Assembly (NCBI GenBank): GCA_035449045.1
Contig: DAOTKC010000014.1
Span: 1 to 34,023 of the forward strand
DNA: 34,023 bases
Origin: DAOTKC01 sp035449045
GTDB taxonomy: Bacteria; Bacillota; Clostridia; Christensenellales; CAG-917
Direction of reading: 5' to 3'
Under the pieces are notes generated by a model. The model saw nothing but the letters and a program-made list of their open reading frames with translations, was not told the DNA's origin and did no database searches. A program made the translations under genes and the position numbers. Shown in pieces: positions 25,530 through 31,468 of this stretch; within the stretch, counting starts at the first letter, position 1, and each line of letters starts with the position of its first letter.

Positions 25530-26561
25530 ATGACAAAAGCAGTCTTTTCGGGAAAATTACAGATAGGCGGGGGAGCGCCGGTTAGCATCCAGTCGATGAC
25601 CAACACCGACACCCGCGACGTTGAGGCCACCGCACGGCAAATTGACGAGCTTGCCGCGCTTGGCGCAGATTTGGTGCGCGTCTCCATTCCCGACAAAGCC
25701 GCCGCGCTGGCGTTTAAAGAGATTAAAGCCAAAATCAATATCCCGCTTGCCGTCGACATACATTTTGACTACAGGCTTGCCCTGTTGGCCGAGGGCGCCG
25801 ACAAAGTCAGGATAAACCCCGGCAACATCGGCGGCGAAAAAAACATTGAAATTCTCGCCAAAGCCATGAAGGAGCGGGGAGTTCCCATAAGAGTAGGCGC
25901 CAACAGCGGCTCGATAAAAAAGGAATTCAAGCACTTGCCGCCCGCCGACGCCCTAGTCGAGAGCGCGCTTGCCGAAGCGGCGCTTTTAGAAAAATACGGC
26001 TTTTTTGACATCGTGATTTCCGTTAAATCCTCCTCGGTGCGGACTGTCTATGAAGCGAACTTAAAGCTATCTAAGCTTTGCTCCTATCCCATTCATTTGG
26101 GAGTGACCGAAGCGGGCGTCGAGCACGCAAGCTTGATAAAATCGAGCGCGGGTATCGGCGCGCTGCTTCTCAACGGAATAGGCGACACAATTCGTGTTTC
26201 GATAGCCGGCGAGCCGAATCGGGAGATTATTGCTGCGAAAACACTGCTTAAAGCCCTGAATTTGCGAAATGACGCCGTTGAAATTGTTGCTTGCCCCACT
26301 TGCGCAAGGACTTCGATTGACGTCGAACGCATAGCCTCCGAACTTACTGAAAAAACTGCCGGATTTAATTTACCGCTAAAAATCGCGGTGATGGGCTGCG
26401 TCGTCAACGGTGTGGGCGAAGCAGAGGACGCCGACCTCGGAGTGTTCGGCGCGGGCGAAAACCCCGTGATCTATCTTAAGGGCGAGAGGTATAAAACGAC
26501 AAGCAACGCCGACGCCGCTTCCGACATTTTGGCACTAGTTGAGGAGCATTTTATTAATTAA
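25530..26561 (+). CDS. ispG: 4-hydroxy-3-methylbut-2-enyl diphosphate synthase
   Basis: IspG reductively converts methylerythritol cyclodiphosphate to HMBPP with a [4Fe-4S] cluster, the penultimate MEP step. The 343-residue protein has a TIM-barrel part (VSIQSMTNTDTRDVEATARQI, LAVDIHFDYRLAL, DKVRINPGNIGGE, RVGANSGSI, HLGVTEAG) and a cluster domain with CPTCART near residue 253 and AVMGCVVNGVGEAEDADLG, which supply three cysteines and the glutamate ligand. It follows rseP after 65 bases, as in many Clostridia. Confidence 0.97.
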   Translation: MTKAVFSGKLQIGGGAPVSIQSMTNTDTRDVEATARQIDELAALGADLVRVSIPDKAAALAFKEIKAKINIPLAVDIHFDYRLALLAEGADKVRINPGNIGGEKNIEILAKAMKERGVPIRVGANSGSIKKEFKHLPPADALVESALAEAALLEKYGFFDIVISVKSSSVRTVYEANLKLSKLCSYPIHLGVTEAGVEHASLIKSSAGIGALLLNGIGDTIRVSIAGEPNREIIAAKTLLKALNLRNDAVEIVACPTCARTSIDVERIASELTEKTAGFNLPLKIAVMGCVVNGVGEAEDADLGVFGAGENPVIYLKGERYKTTSNADAASDILALVEEHFIN

Positions 26562-26648
26562 ATAATCCTCAAGAGGCGCTTTCGGGACGAGGGATTTGAT
26601 ATAATATTAAAAATTAAATAGGTTAGTAACCGAGAAATTATGGGGCTA

Positions 26649-26715
26649 CCATTTAATGCGACGTAGGTTAACCATAAAAATCGGAGTCCCAGTTAAATGC
26701 TCGCATTCAATGGGG
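26649..26715. repeat. Dispersed palindromic repeat, copy D (plus half unit)
   Basis: CCCAGTTAAATGC-TC-GCATTCAATGGGG (26688-26715) belongs to the same palindrome family as the sites at 2254, 19583 and 20516. About 30 bases upstream lies a half unit CCATTTAATGCG (26649-26660) and a GGTTAACC palindrome (26666-26673), which may be a decayed partner. The rest of the 200-base spacer is AT-rich. Confidence 0.65.
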
Positions 26716-26761
26716 TGAAAATTAGCTCCTAGCATGCAAAAGATAAAAAAGGCAAGATTAT

Positions 26762-28387
26762 ATGTTAGGTTTTTTTGAAAAACTCAACACGGCGACCTCG
26801 GGGCGATATTCATTTTTGAGGCTCAACAAGGCGCAATATACTAAGTTTGTCGACGACGACGGCAGCGAAAAGGGCGTCCTTGAGCTCGTCCTTATCTATC
26901 CCTTCGAGCTTGATAAAAGCTTTACCGCCGAAGACAAGGAAATTATAACCAAGTTTATCGAAAGCCGATACGAGGGCGCCGAGCTCAACGTAAAGTTTGT
27001 GAAGGCCTACGCCGATAAGGGCGTGGTGCTTAACATGATTGCCGAATATTTCAACTCTAACCACAGGGTAATTTTGGACACCCTCGGCGCCTCCGATATT
27101 TCGGCGACGGTGACGCCGGCAGAAATTACCGTCGAAGTCGTGGCGCCGACAGGCGCCTACGCCGTGCTCAACGCCGCAGATTTTTGCGAAAAGCTCAAAC
27201 ATACGCTGGAGAAAAATTTCTGCCAAAATGTGACGGTGGCGCTTTCCGAGCGCGTTGTGCCGCCGGGAACGGAAACTTTAATTGTCAATAATCCTATTAC
27301 CACGGTGGGAAGCACGCTTGTAAAGCTCAAAAGTGTGGGCGCCATGATATTCGGAAGCGCCAAGCGCGCCAAGGCCATCGGCTTTGACCCCGTTCAGATT
27401 GCCGTTATTAAAAAGAAGACGGAGGCCGAAAACACCGCGATTTGCGGCAAGGTCAGAGGTTTTATCGAAAATCGTTTCCAAAACAGCGACTACGATCCCG
27501 CTTTCCCCGAAAAGACCAAGATGGTGGGGAAATATGAAAAAAAGATTACTCCCTATACATATGTTTACCGCTGGTATCTCGACGACACCACCGGCAATAT
27601 CGAATGCGTTTTTTATTCCGACGAAGAAAACCTCGACATAAAACAGATGAGCGACGGCGCCGAAATCGTCCTTTTCGGCAATATGTCGATAAACAAACGA
27701 ACGGCCGCGCCCAACTTCAAGCCCAAAGCGGCGTATTTCGCCGAGATTGACTATTCGAGCATAGTTGGCCTGAAAAAAAGGAGAGCCGCCGAGGCGAGAT
27801 ATTTCACGGTGCAGCCCGTCAAGTATTATGAGGAGCGCCAACAGAGCCTTTTTGATGAATTTGACGACACCGTGCCCGCCTATTTAAAAAATAAAACGAT
27901 TGTCGTTTTTGACTTCGAGACTACGGGCACCGCCCCCGACGACGAAATAATTGAAATCGGCGCCGTTAAAATGGTAGACGGCACCATCACCGAAACCTTC
28001 ACGACGCTCATAAATCCCGGCCGCCATATTCCCGAAGAGGCGACAGCCGTTCACGGAATAGTCGATGCCGACGTCGCCGACGCGCCCAAGATTGAAAAGG
28101 TTATCGGTGATTTCTTCAAATTCACGCGCGGCGCGATTTTGGCAGGCCATAACGTGATGTTCGACTACCACTATTTAAACAATGCGGCCGAACGCTCCGA
28201 CTACGACTTTGACAACGACCTCATTGACACGCTTTCGCTGTCCAAGCAATACATAAAAGGGCAGAGCAACAACCGCCTCGAGGGTCTTTGCGAATATCTC
28301 AAAATCTCGCTTGAAAACGCCCACCGCGCCTCGCACGACGCTTTGGCAACCGCCAAACTCCTAATCTGCATCGCAAAACTGATGTAA
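26762..28387 (+). CDS. PolC-like protein reduced to N-terminal, OB and exonuclease domains
   Basis: The gene occupies the locus of polC, encoding replicative DNA polymerase III alpha in Bacillota, but the product has 541 residues instead of about 1430. Residues 1-220 resemble the PolC N-terminal domain and about 230-345 an OB fold (KKITPYTYVYRWYLDD, GAEIVLFGNM). From about 377 a DEDDh 3'-5' exonuclease follows with all catalytic residues: DFE (D384, E386), NVMFD (D468) and HRASHD (H521, D526). The PHP domain, normally split by the exonuclease, and the whole polymerase palm, fingers and tail are absent. The stop is followed by a terminator-like hairpin and the convergent spoIIA operon, so there is no frameshifted remainder. 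It could be a stand-alone proofreading or repair exonuclease. A full polymerase must be encoded elsewhere. Confidence 0.8.
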   Translation: MLGFFEKLNTATSGRYSFLRLNKAQYTKFVDDDGSEKGVLELVLIYPFELDKSFTAEDKEIITKFIESRYEGAELNVKFVKAYADKGVVLNMIAEYFNSNHRVILDTLGASDISATVTPAEITVEVVAPTGAYAVLNAADFCEKLKHTLEKNFCQNVTVALSERVVPPGTETLIVNNPITTVGSTLVKLKSVGAMIFGSAKRAKAIGFDPVQIAVIKKKTEAENTAICGKVRGFIENRFQNSDYDPAFPEKTKMVGKYEKKITPYTYVYRWYLDDTTGNIECVFYSDEENLDIKQMSDGAEIVLFGNMSINKRTAAPNFKPKAAYFAEIDYSSIVGLKKRRAAEARYFTVQPVKYYEERQQSLFDEFDDTVPAYLKNKTIVVFDFETTGTAPDDEIIEIGAVKMVDGTITETFTTLINPGRHIPEEATAVHGIVDADVADAPKIEKVIGDFFKFTRGAILAGHNVMFDYHYLNNAAERSDYDFDNDLIDTLSLSKQYIKGQSNNRLEGLCEYLKISLENAHRASHDALATAKLLICIAKLM

Positions 28388-28439
28388 TAATAGATTTTTT
28401 AACTTAGCAATAGCTTTGGACTGAATGCAAAATTGTTGT

Positions 28440-28479
28440 AAAAGCGTATCTAAGACATATTCCGGATTGAAACGCTTTT
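28440..28479. terminator. Possible bidirectional terminator between the polC-like gene and sigF
   Basis: AAAAGCGT and ACGCTTTT pair across a 24-base loop and are followed by T on both strands. It lies in the 117-base gap between convergent genes. The long loop makes it weaker than the other terminators here. Confidence 0.5.
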
Positions 28480-28504
28480 TTATTATTCTTTTAAGTGAGA
28501 AGAT

Positions 28505-29206
28505 TTAAAAACTGCTGCGGATTTTATCGAGGATTTTAGCCTCAAGGCGCGAAATCTGCACTTGTGAAACGCCCAGCGCTTCGGCGACCTCGCCTTGAGT
28601 TTTGTCGCGGAAATAGCGGAGCATGATTATCTTTTTTTCGCGGTCGGGAAGCTCGTTTATGATTTCCATCAGTTGCATTTTATCGATAAAGTCGTCATCG
28701 GTATAGATAATTTTATCAATAAGTGAGGGCTCGTCGTTGTCGGCGGGCGTCAGCGACAGCGGAAAGCGCGCGCTGTCCATAGCGAACACCGCCTCGGTCG
28801 GCTCGACGGAAAGCGCCTCGGCAATCATTTCCACAGTAGGCTCGCCGCCGTTTTTATTTTTATAGTCGTCGACGTATTCGCGAATCCGCTGCGACAGCAT
28901 TTTCAGCGCGCGTGAAACCTTAATCGAGCCGTCGTCACGCAAAAACCGCTTGATCTCGCCCGTTATCATGGGCACGGCATAGGTCGAAAAACGAACGCCG
29001 AAGCTTACGTCAAAATTATTGATGGCTTTGACCAGCCCCATGGCGCCGAGCTGCATCAGGTCGTCATATTCGACGGGACGGCCGGAATACCGCTTAATAA
29101 TCGACTTAATAAGCGGCATATTGTGCTCGATGAGCTTGGTCCGCGCATCCTCGTCGCCTTTTTGGGCGCGTTCGATTAAGGATATCGTCTCCTCGTGCTC
29201 AAGCAT
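28505..29206 (-). CDS. sigF: Sporulation sigma factor sigma-F
   Basis: Sigma-F is the first forespore-specific sigma factor, held inactive by SpoIIAB. The 233-residue protein has region 2 (LIEHNMPLIKSIIKRYSGRP, DDLMQLGAMGLVKAINNFD, FSTYAVPMITGEIKRFLRDDGSIKVSR) and region 4 (LPDREKKIIMLRYFRDKTQGEVAEALGVSQVQISRLEAKILDKI). The sequence alone could be sigma-F or sigma-G. The preceding spoIIAB, whose coding end overlaps the sigF start by eight bases, decides for sigma-F. It is the last gene of the spoIIA operon. Confidence 0.95.
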   Translation of the reverse strand: MLEHEETISLIERAQKGDEDARTKLIEHNMPLIKSIIKRYSGRPVEYDDLMQLGAMGLVKAINNFDVSFGVRFSTYAVPMITGEIKRFLRDDGSIKVSRALKMLSQRIREYVDDYKNKNGGEPTVEMIAEALSVEPTEAVFAMDSARFPLSLTPADNDEPSLIDKIIYTDDDFIDKMQLMEIINELPDREKKIIMLRYFRDKTQGEVAEALGVSQVQISRLEAKILDKIRSSF

Positions 29207-29639
29207 TTCTCGCCCCGATACGCTTAATCATTTTTATAGTCGTGCCCTCATCTTTCTTGCTTTTGACTTCGACTATGTCCATAAATGATTTCATGATGGT
29301 GAAGCCCATTCCGCTGCGCTCATCGGCCGGCCGTGTCGTGAAGAAGGGCTCCATTGCCTTTTCTACGTCGTTGATTCCCACGCCGAAGTCGGTGACGGTT
29401 ATGCTGATTTCGTTCTCCGAAAGCTCGGCCTCGATAAGTATTTCGCGCGAAGTCAGTTCGCCCCGCCCGGGATAGGCGTGGACGACGCAGTTGGTGACCG
29501 CCTCCGATACCGAGGTTTTAATGTCGTTCAATTCCTCGACGGTTGGGGAGAGCGGCAGCGCGAGCGCCGAAACCGCGCTCCTCGCGTAAGATTCGTTTTC
29601 GGATATTGCGGGCAGGCGGAGTTTGATGTAGTTTTTCAT
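29199..29639 (-). CDS. spoIIAB: Anti-sigma-F factor and protein kinase SpoIIAB
   Basis: SpoIIAB is a GHKL-type kinase that binds sigma-F and phosphorylates SpoIIAA. The 146-residue protein has the normal length. SVSEAVTNCVVHAYPG holds the N-box with N50, TVTDFGVGI the G1 box and ERSGMGFTIMKSFMD the G2 box of the Bergerat ATP fold. It starts ten bases after spoIIAA and overlaps sigF by eight bases, so the operon is probably translationally coupled to keep the three products in proportion. Confidence 0.96.
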   Translation of the reverse strand: MKNYIKLRLPAISENESYARSAVSALALPLSPTVEELNDIKTSVSEAVTNCVVHAYPGRGELTSREILIEAELSENEISITVTDFGVGINDVEKAMEPFFTTRPADERSGMGFTIMKSFMDIVEVKSKKDEGTTIKMIKRIGARNA

Positions 29640-29649
29640 AAAATCACCT

Positions 29650-29955
29650 TTAAAGCTTTTTGATTACGTTGTAGATGCCGCTGGTTCGAAGCACCTTGTC
29701 GATGGCGGGCGGCGGCGGGTCGATATAGACGGCGGCGTTTTGGGCGAGGAGCTTTTTATAGCGGCCGAGCAGCACGCCTATTCCGGTGCTGTCCATGAAG
29801 GTCAGCCCCGAAAGGTTGAAAATGAAGCCGTTGAAGCCGCGCTTAGAAATTACCTCGTCCAGCGCGGCTTTAGCGGCGCCCGCCGAACATTCGTCCAGTT
29901 CGCCGAAGATGAAAGCGGTCAGAATTTTGCCTGATAGTTCAAATGAAATATTCAT
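29650..29955 (-). CDS. spoIIAA: Anti-anti-sigma factor SpoIIAA
   Basis: SpoIIAA is a STAS-domain protein that frees sigma-F from SpoIIAB when dephosphorylated by SpoIIE. The 101-residue product from the ATG at 29955 starts MNISFELSGKILTAFIFGEL. S56 in FMDSTGIGVLLGRYKK is the phosphorylated serine of the family. I chose this start because AAGGTGG lies about eight bases upstream; the longer frame to 30045 adds 30 residues unlike the family. It is first in the spoIIA operon. A sigma-H promoter would be expected upstream but I could not place a convincing -10 element. Confidence 0.93.
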   Translation of the reverse strand: MNISFELSGKILTAFIFGELDECSAGAAKAALDEVISKRGFNGFIFNLSGLTFMDSTGIGVLLGRYKKLLAQNAAVYIDPPPPAIDKVLRTSGIYNVIKKL

Positions 29956-30099
29956 AAAATGCACCACCTTTATGTTAAAATAAAAGCGGTTGCGAAAAAC
30001 TGCGTATCCTGTAAAATGAGGTCGGTAATTACTTAAAAATGTCAATCGTGAAATAAACGAAAAGCCTAAATTTTGGCGGCTTTGAGCGTTGAAAACTAG

Positions 30100-30128
30100 T
30101 TGACAATATGCCGATTATATTGTATATT
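30100..30128 (+). promoter_or_regulatory. Promoter of the tRNA cluster
   Basis: A consensus TTGACA (30100-30105) and TATATT (30123-30128) are separated by 17 bases. The start near 30135 gives a leader of about 50 nt before the first tRNA. Confidence 0.8.
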
Positions 30129-30187
30129 TTTATAAGTCGCCGATAGGAAGTTTTGATAAACTTAGGATAAATCCTGAATTTTCATAT

Positions 30188-30263
30188 CGGGGTGTGGCGC
30201 AGTTGGTAGCGCGCGTGGTTTGGGACCATGAGGTCGGGAGTTCGAGTCTCTTCACCCCGACCA
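30188..30263 (+). tRNA. tRNA-Pro (anticodon TGG)
   Basis: The acceptor arms CGGGGTG and CACCCCG pair perfectly. The anticodon stem CGTGG/CCATG encloses TTTGGGA, giving anticodon TGG. The T arm GGGAGTTCGAGTCTC has the usual TTCGA loop, and CCA is encoded. First of six tandem tRNA genes. Confidence 0.95.
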
Positions 30264-30286
30264 GCCTACAAAACAGCTATGGATAT

Positions 30287-30363
30287 GGTTCGGTAGTTCA
30301 GTTGGTTAGAACGCTAGCCTGTCACGCTAGAGGTCGAGGGTTCGAGCCCCTTCCGAATCGCCA
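30287..30363 (+). tRNA. tRNA-Asp (anticodon GTC)
   Basis: GGTTCGG pairs with CCGAATC (one G-T). The anticodon loop CTGTCAC within CTAGC/GCTAG gives GTC. The T arm is GAGGGTTCGAGCCCC, discriminator G, encoded CCA. Confidence 0.95.
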
Positions 30364-30367
30364 GAAA

Positions 30368-30405
30368 ACCTACGGGGCTGAGCGTCTTGCGACAGCCCCG
30401 CAGGT
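30368..30405. other. Strong hairpin between tRNA-Asp and tRNA-Phe
   Basis: ACCT-A-CGGGGCTG and CAGCCCCG-C-AGGT form a 12-pair stem with one mismatch around a 12-base loop. On the plus strand A, not T, follows it, so it is not a normal terminator in that direction. On the minus strand the stem is followed by TTTTC and could stop antisense transcription. In the tRNA transcript it would separate tRNA-Asp from tRNA-Phe. Confidence 0.6.
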
Positions 30406-30433
30406 CTTAAAAAACCGCCTCACATTTGAATAA

Positions 30434-30509
30434 GCCTCGGTAGCTCAGTTGGTAGAGCAGGGGACTGAAAATCCCCGTGTCGGTGGTTCAAGTCCGCCCC
30501 GAGGCACCA
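30434..30509 (+). tRNA. tRNA-Phe (anticodon GAA)
   Basis: GCCTCGG pairs with CCGAGGC. The anticodon stem GGGGA/TCCCC encloses CTGAAAA, anticodon GAA. The T arm is GGTGGTTCAAGTCCGCC, discriminator A, encoded CCA. Confidence 0.96.
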
Positions 30510-30514
30510 TGTTT

Positions 30515-30591
30515 GGGCCTTTAGCTCAGTTGGTTAGAGCGGTCGGCTCATAACCGATTGGTCCGCGGTTCGAGTCCGTGAAGGCCCACCA
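30515..30591 (+). tRNA. tRNA with anticodon CAT (elongator Met or lysidine-modified Ile2)
   Basis: GGGCCTT pairs with AAGGCCC. The anticodon stem GTCGG/CCGAT encloses CTCATAA, anticodon CAT. It is not initiator tRNA: it lacks the three consecutive G-C pairs in the anticodon stem. The body GGGCCTTTAGCTCAGTTGG resembles the CAT tRNA of Bacillota that is often the TilS-modified Ile2, so the charged amino acid is uncertain. CCA is encoded. Confidence 0.9.
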
Positions 30592-30602
30592 AACAAAAAC
30601 CC

Positions 30603-30678
30603 GCTGGTGTAGCTCAACCGGCAGAGCAGCTGATTTGTAATCAGCAGGTTGATGGTTCGACTCCGTTCACCAGCTCCA
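30603..30678 (+). tRNA. tRNA-Thr (anticodon TGT)
   Basis: GCTGGTG pairs with CACCAGC (with T as discriminator). The anticodon stem GCTGA/TCAGC encloses TTTGTAA, anticodon TGT. The T arm GATGGTTCGACTCCGTT has one weak pair, and CCA is encoded. Confidence 0.94.
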
Positions 30679-30695
30679 CCACAGTAAACAGGCTT

Positions 30696-30780
<85 letters not shown>

Positions 30781-30786
30781 ACAAAG

Positions 30787-30823
30787 AAACCTCTTTTGTC
30801 TACCACGACAAAAGGGGTTTTTT
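30787..30823 (+). terminator. Terminator of the tRNA cluster
   Basis: AAACCTCTTTTGTC and GACAAAAGGGGTTT form a 14-pair stem with one G-T around TACCAC, followed by TTT, starting seven bases after the CCA of tRNA-Tyr. Confidence 0.88.
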
Positions 30824-30858
30824 CTTGCATTTTGGGCAAAAATCGGGCAAATAGAGGT

Positions 30859-30908
30859 AAAATCGGGCTTTCAGACGGTAGATCAGCCGTCCGGAAGCCC
30901 GATTTTTT
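30859..30908 (+). terminator. Second terminator-like hairpin downstream of the tRNA cluster
   Basis: AAAATCGGGCTT and AAGCCCGATTTT pair, with an inner stem GACGG/CCGTC, followed by TTTTTT overlapping the stem end. It lies 35 bases beyond the first terminator and could be a back-up, or the end of a lost downstream gene. Confidence 0.75.
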
Positions 30909-30990
30909 CATTTCAGGGCGCAAAAACGGTCGAAAATGCTGGTGTACTTTTTGCGTTTCTTTGCTCTGCAAAGAACAACAAAAAGATACG

Positions 30991-31101
30991 TGGTGGGTGG
31001 ATTTGAACCTGAAAAAGCCCGTAATTAAGCCGTTTTTCGAAAACAGGCAAAAGCGCAAACATTCGGGAAAGTTGAAGAACGGCAGGTTCGAATCCTACCG
31101 G
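30991..31101. other. Degenerate tRNA 3'-end-like fragments at the edge of the right-hand island
   Basis: Two T-arm-like pieces lie in the 460-base gap between the tRNA cluster and the XRE gene. The minus strand at 30991-31012 reads TCAGGTTCAAATCCACCCAC followed by CA, like a T arm and CCA end. The plus strand at 31081-31101 reads GGCAGGTTCGAATCCTACCG, like a T stem and loop with an acceptor strand start. Neither belongs to a complete tRNA fold. They may be remnants of tRNA genes displaced by integration, or attachment-site scars. The rest of the gap holds only the two terminators and the XRE promoter. Confidence 0.4.
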
Positions 31102-31165
31102 TTACTTGATCGTCAAATATGGAATTGAAAATCTACATATTATTTTGAAAAAAGTCGAAACCGGG

Positions 31166-31194
31166 TTGAAATAATGCGCTTTTTGTGATATAAT
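31166..31194 (+). promoter_or_regulatory. Promoter of the XRE-methyltransferase operon
   Basis: TTGAAA (31166-31171) and TATAAT (31189-31194) are separated by 17 bases, 48 bases before the XRE start codon. Confidence 0.75.
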
Positions 31195-31212
31195 ATAACT
31201 TGTATTGTTATA
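31194..31212. promoter_or_regulatory. Inverted repeat at the transcription start, candidate XRE operator
   Basis: TATAAC (31194-31199), seven bases, then GTTATA (31207-31212) form a symmetric site that begins at the last base of the -10 element and covers the expected start near 31201. That position would allow a dimeric XRE protein to repress its own operon, as control proteins of restriction-modification systems do. The role is inferred. Confidence 0.45.
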
Positions 31213-31242
31213 AATATTATTTCCGGTTAACGGAGGTGCCAT

Positions 31243-31467
31243 ATGGCGTATTCATACAACAAGCTATGGAAGCTTATGATTGACAAAAACATCAACAGAA
31301 CGACGCTGCGAAAACAAGCTGGCATTACTTCCAATGCTATGGCTAAAATGGGCAAGAATCAGCCGGTCAACATGGAAGTACTGGCGAAAGTCTGCCATGT
31401 GCTTGACTGTGGTATTGAAGATGTGGTCGAAATTATCGATGACGAAAAACAAGAAAGTCCGCAATGA
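31243..31467 (+). CDS. Small XRE/Cro-type helix-turn-helix regulator
   Basis: This 74-residue protein is almost entirely one helix-turn-helix domain. TTLRKQAGITSNAMAKMGKNQPVNMEVLAKVCHVLDCGIEDVVEII matches the Cro/C1-type fold, with the turn around QAGITSNAMAKM. An acidic, Gln-containing tail (DDEKQESPQ) follows. Its size and place, just before a DNA methyltransferase gene, are those of control proteins that time expression of methyltransferase and nuclease in restriction-modification operons. CGGAGGTGCC gives a strong ribosome binding site. Its stop ends one base before the methyltransferase start. Confidence 0.9.
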   Translation: MAYSYNKLWKLMIDKNINRTTLRKQAGITSNAMAKMGKNQPVNMEVLAKVCHVLDCGIEDVVEIIDDEKQESPQ

Positions 31468-31468
31468 A

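Noticed and set aside
29956..30050. Sigma-H promoter upstream of spoIIAA
   Set aside because: An AGGATA element is present on the minus strand but I found no GAAT-like -10 at the right distance, so I do not list it.
30061..30085. GCC-TAAATTTT-GGC hairpin resembling the terminator at 275-302
   Set aside because: The stem is only a few pairs and out of register with the T tract; too weak to call.
30194..30433. 79-codon open frame over the first tRNA genes
   Set aside because: It is a chance reading through tRNA-Pro and tRNA-Asp; both fold perfectly as tRNAs.
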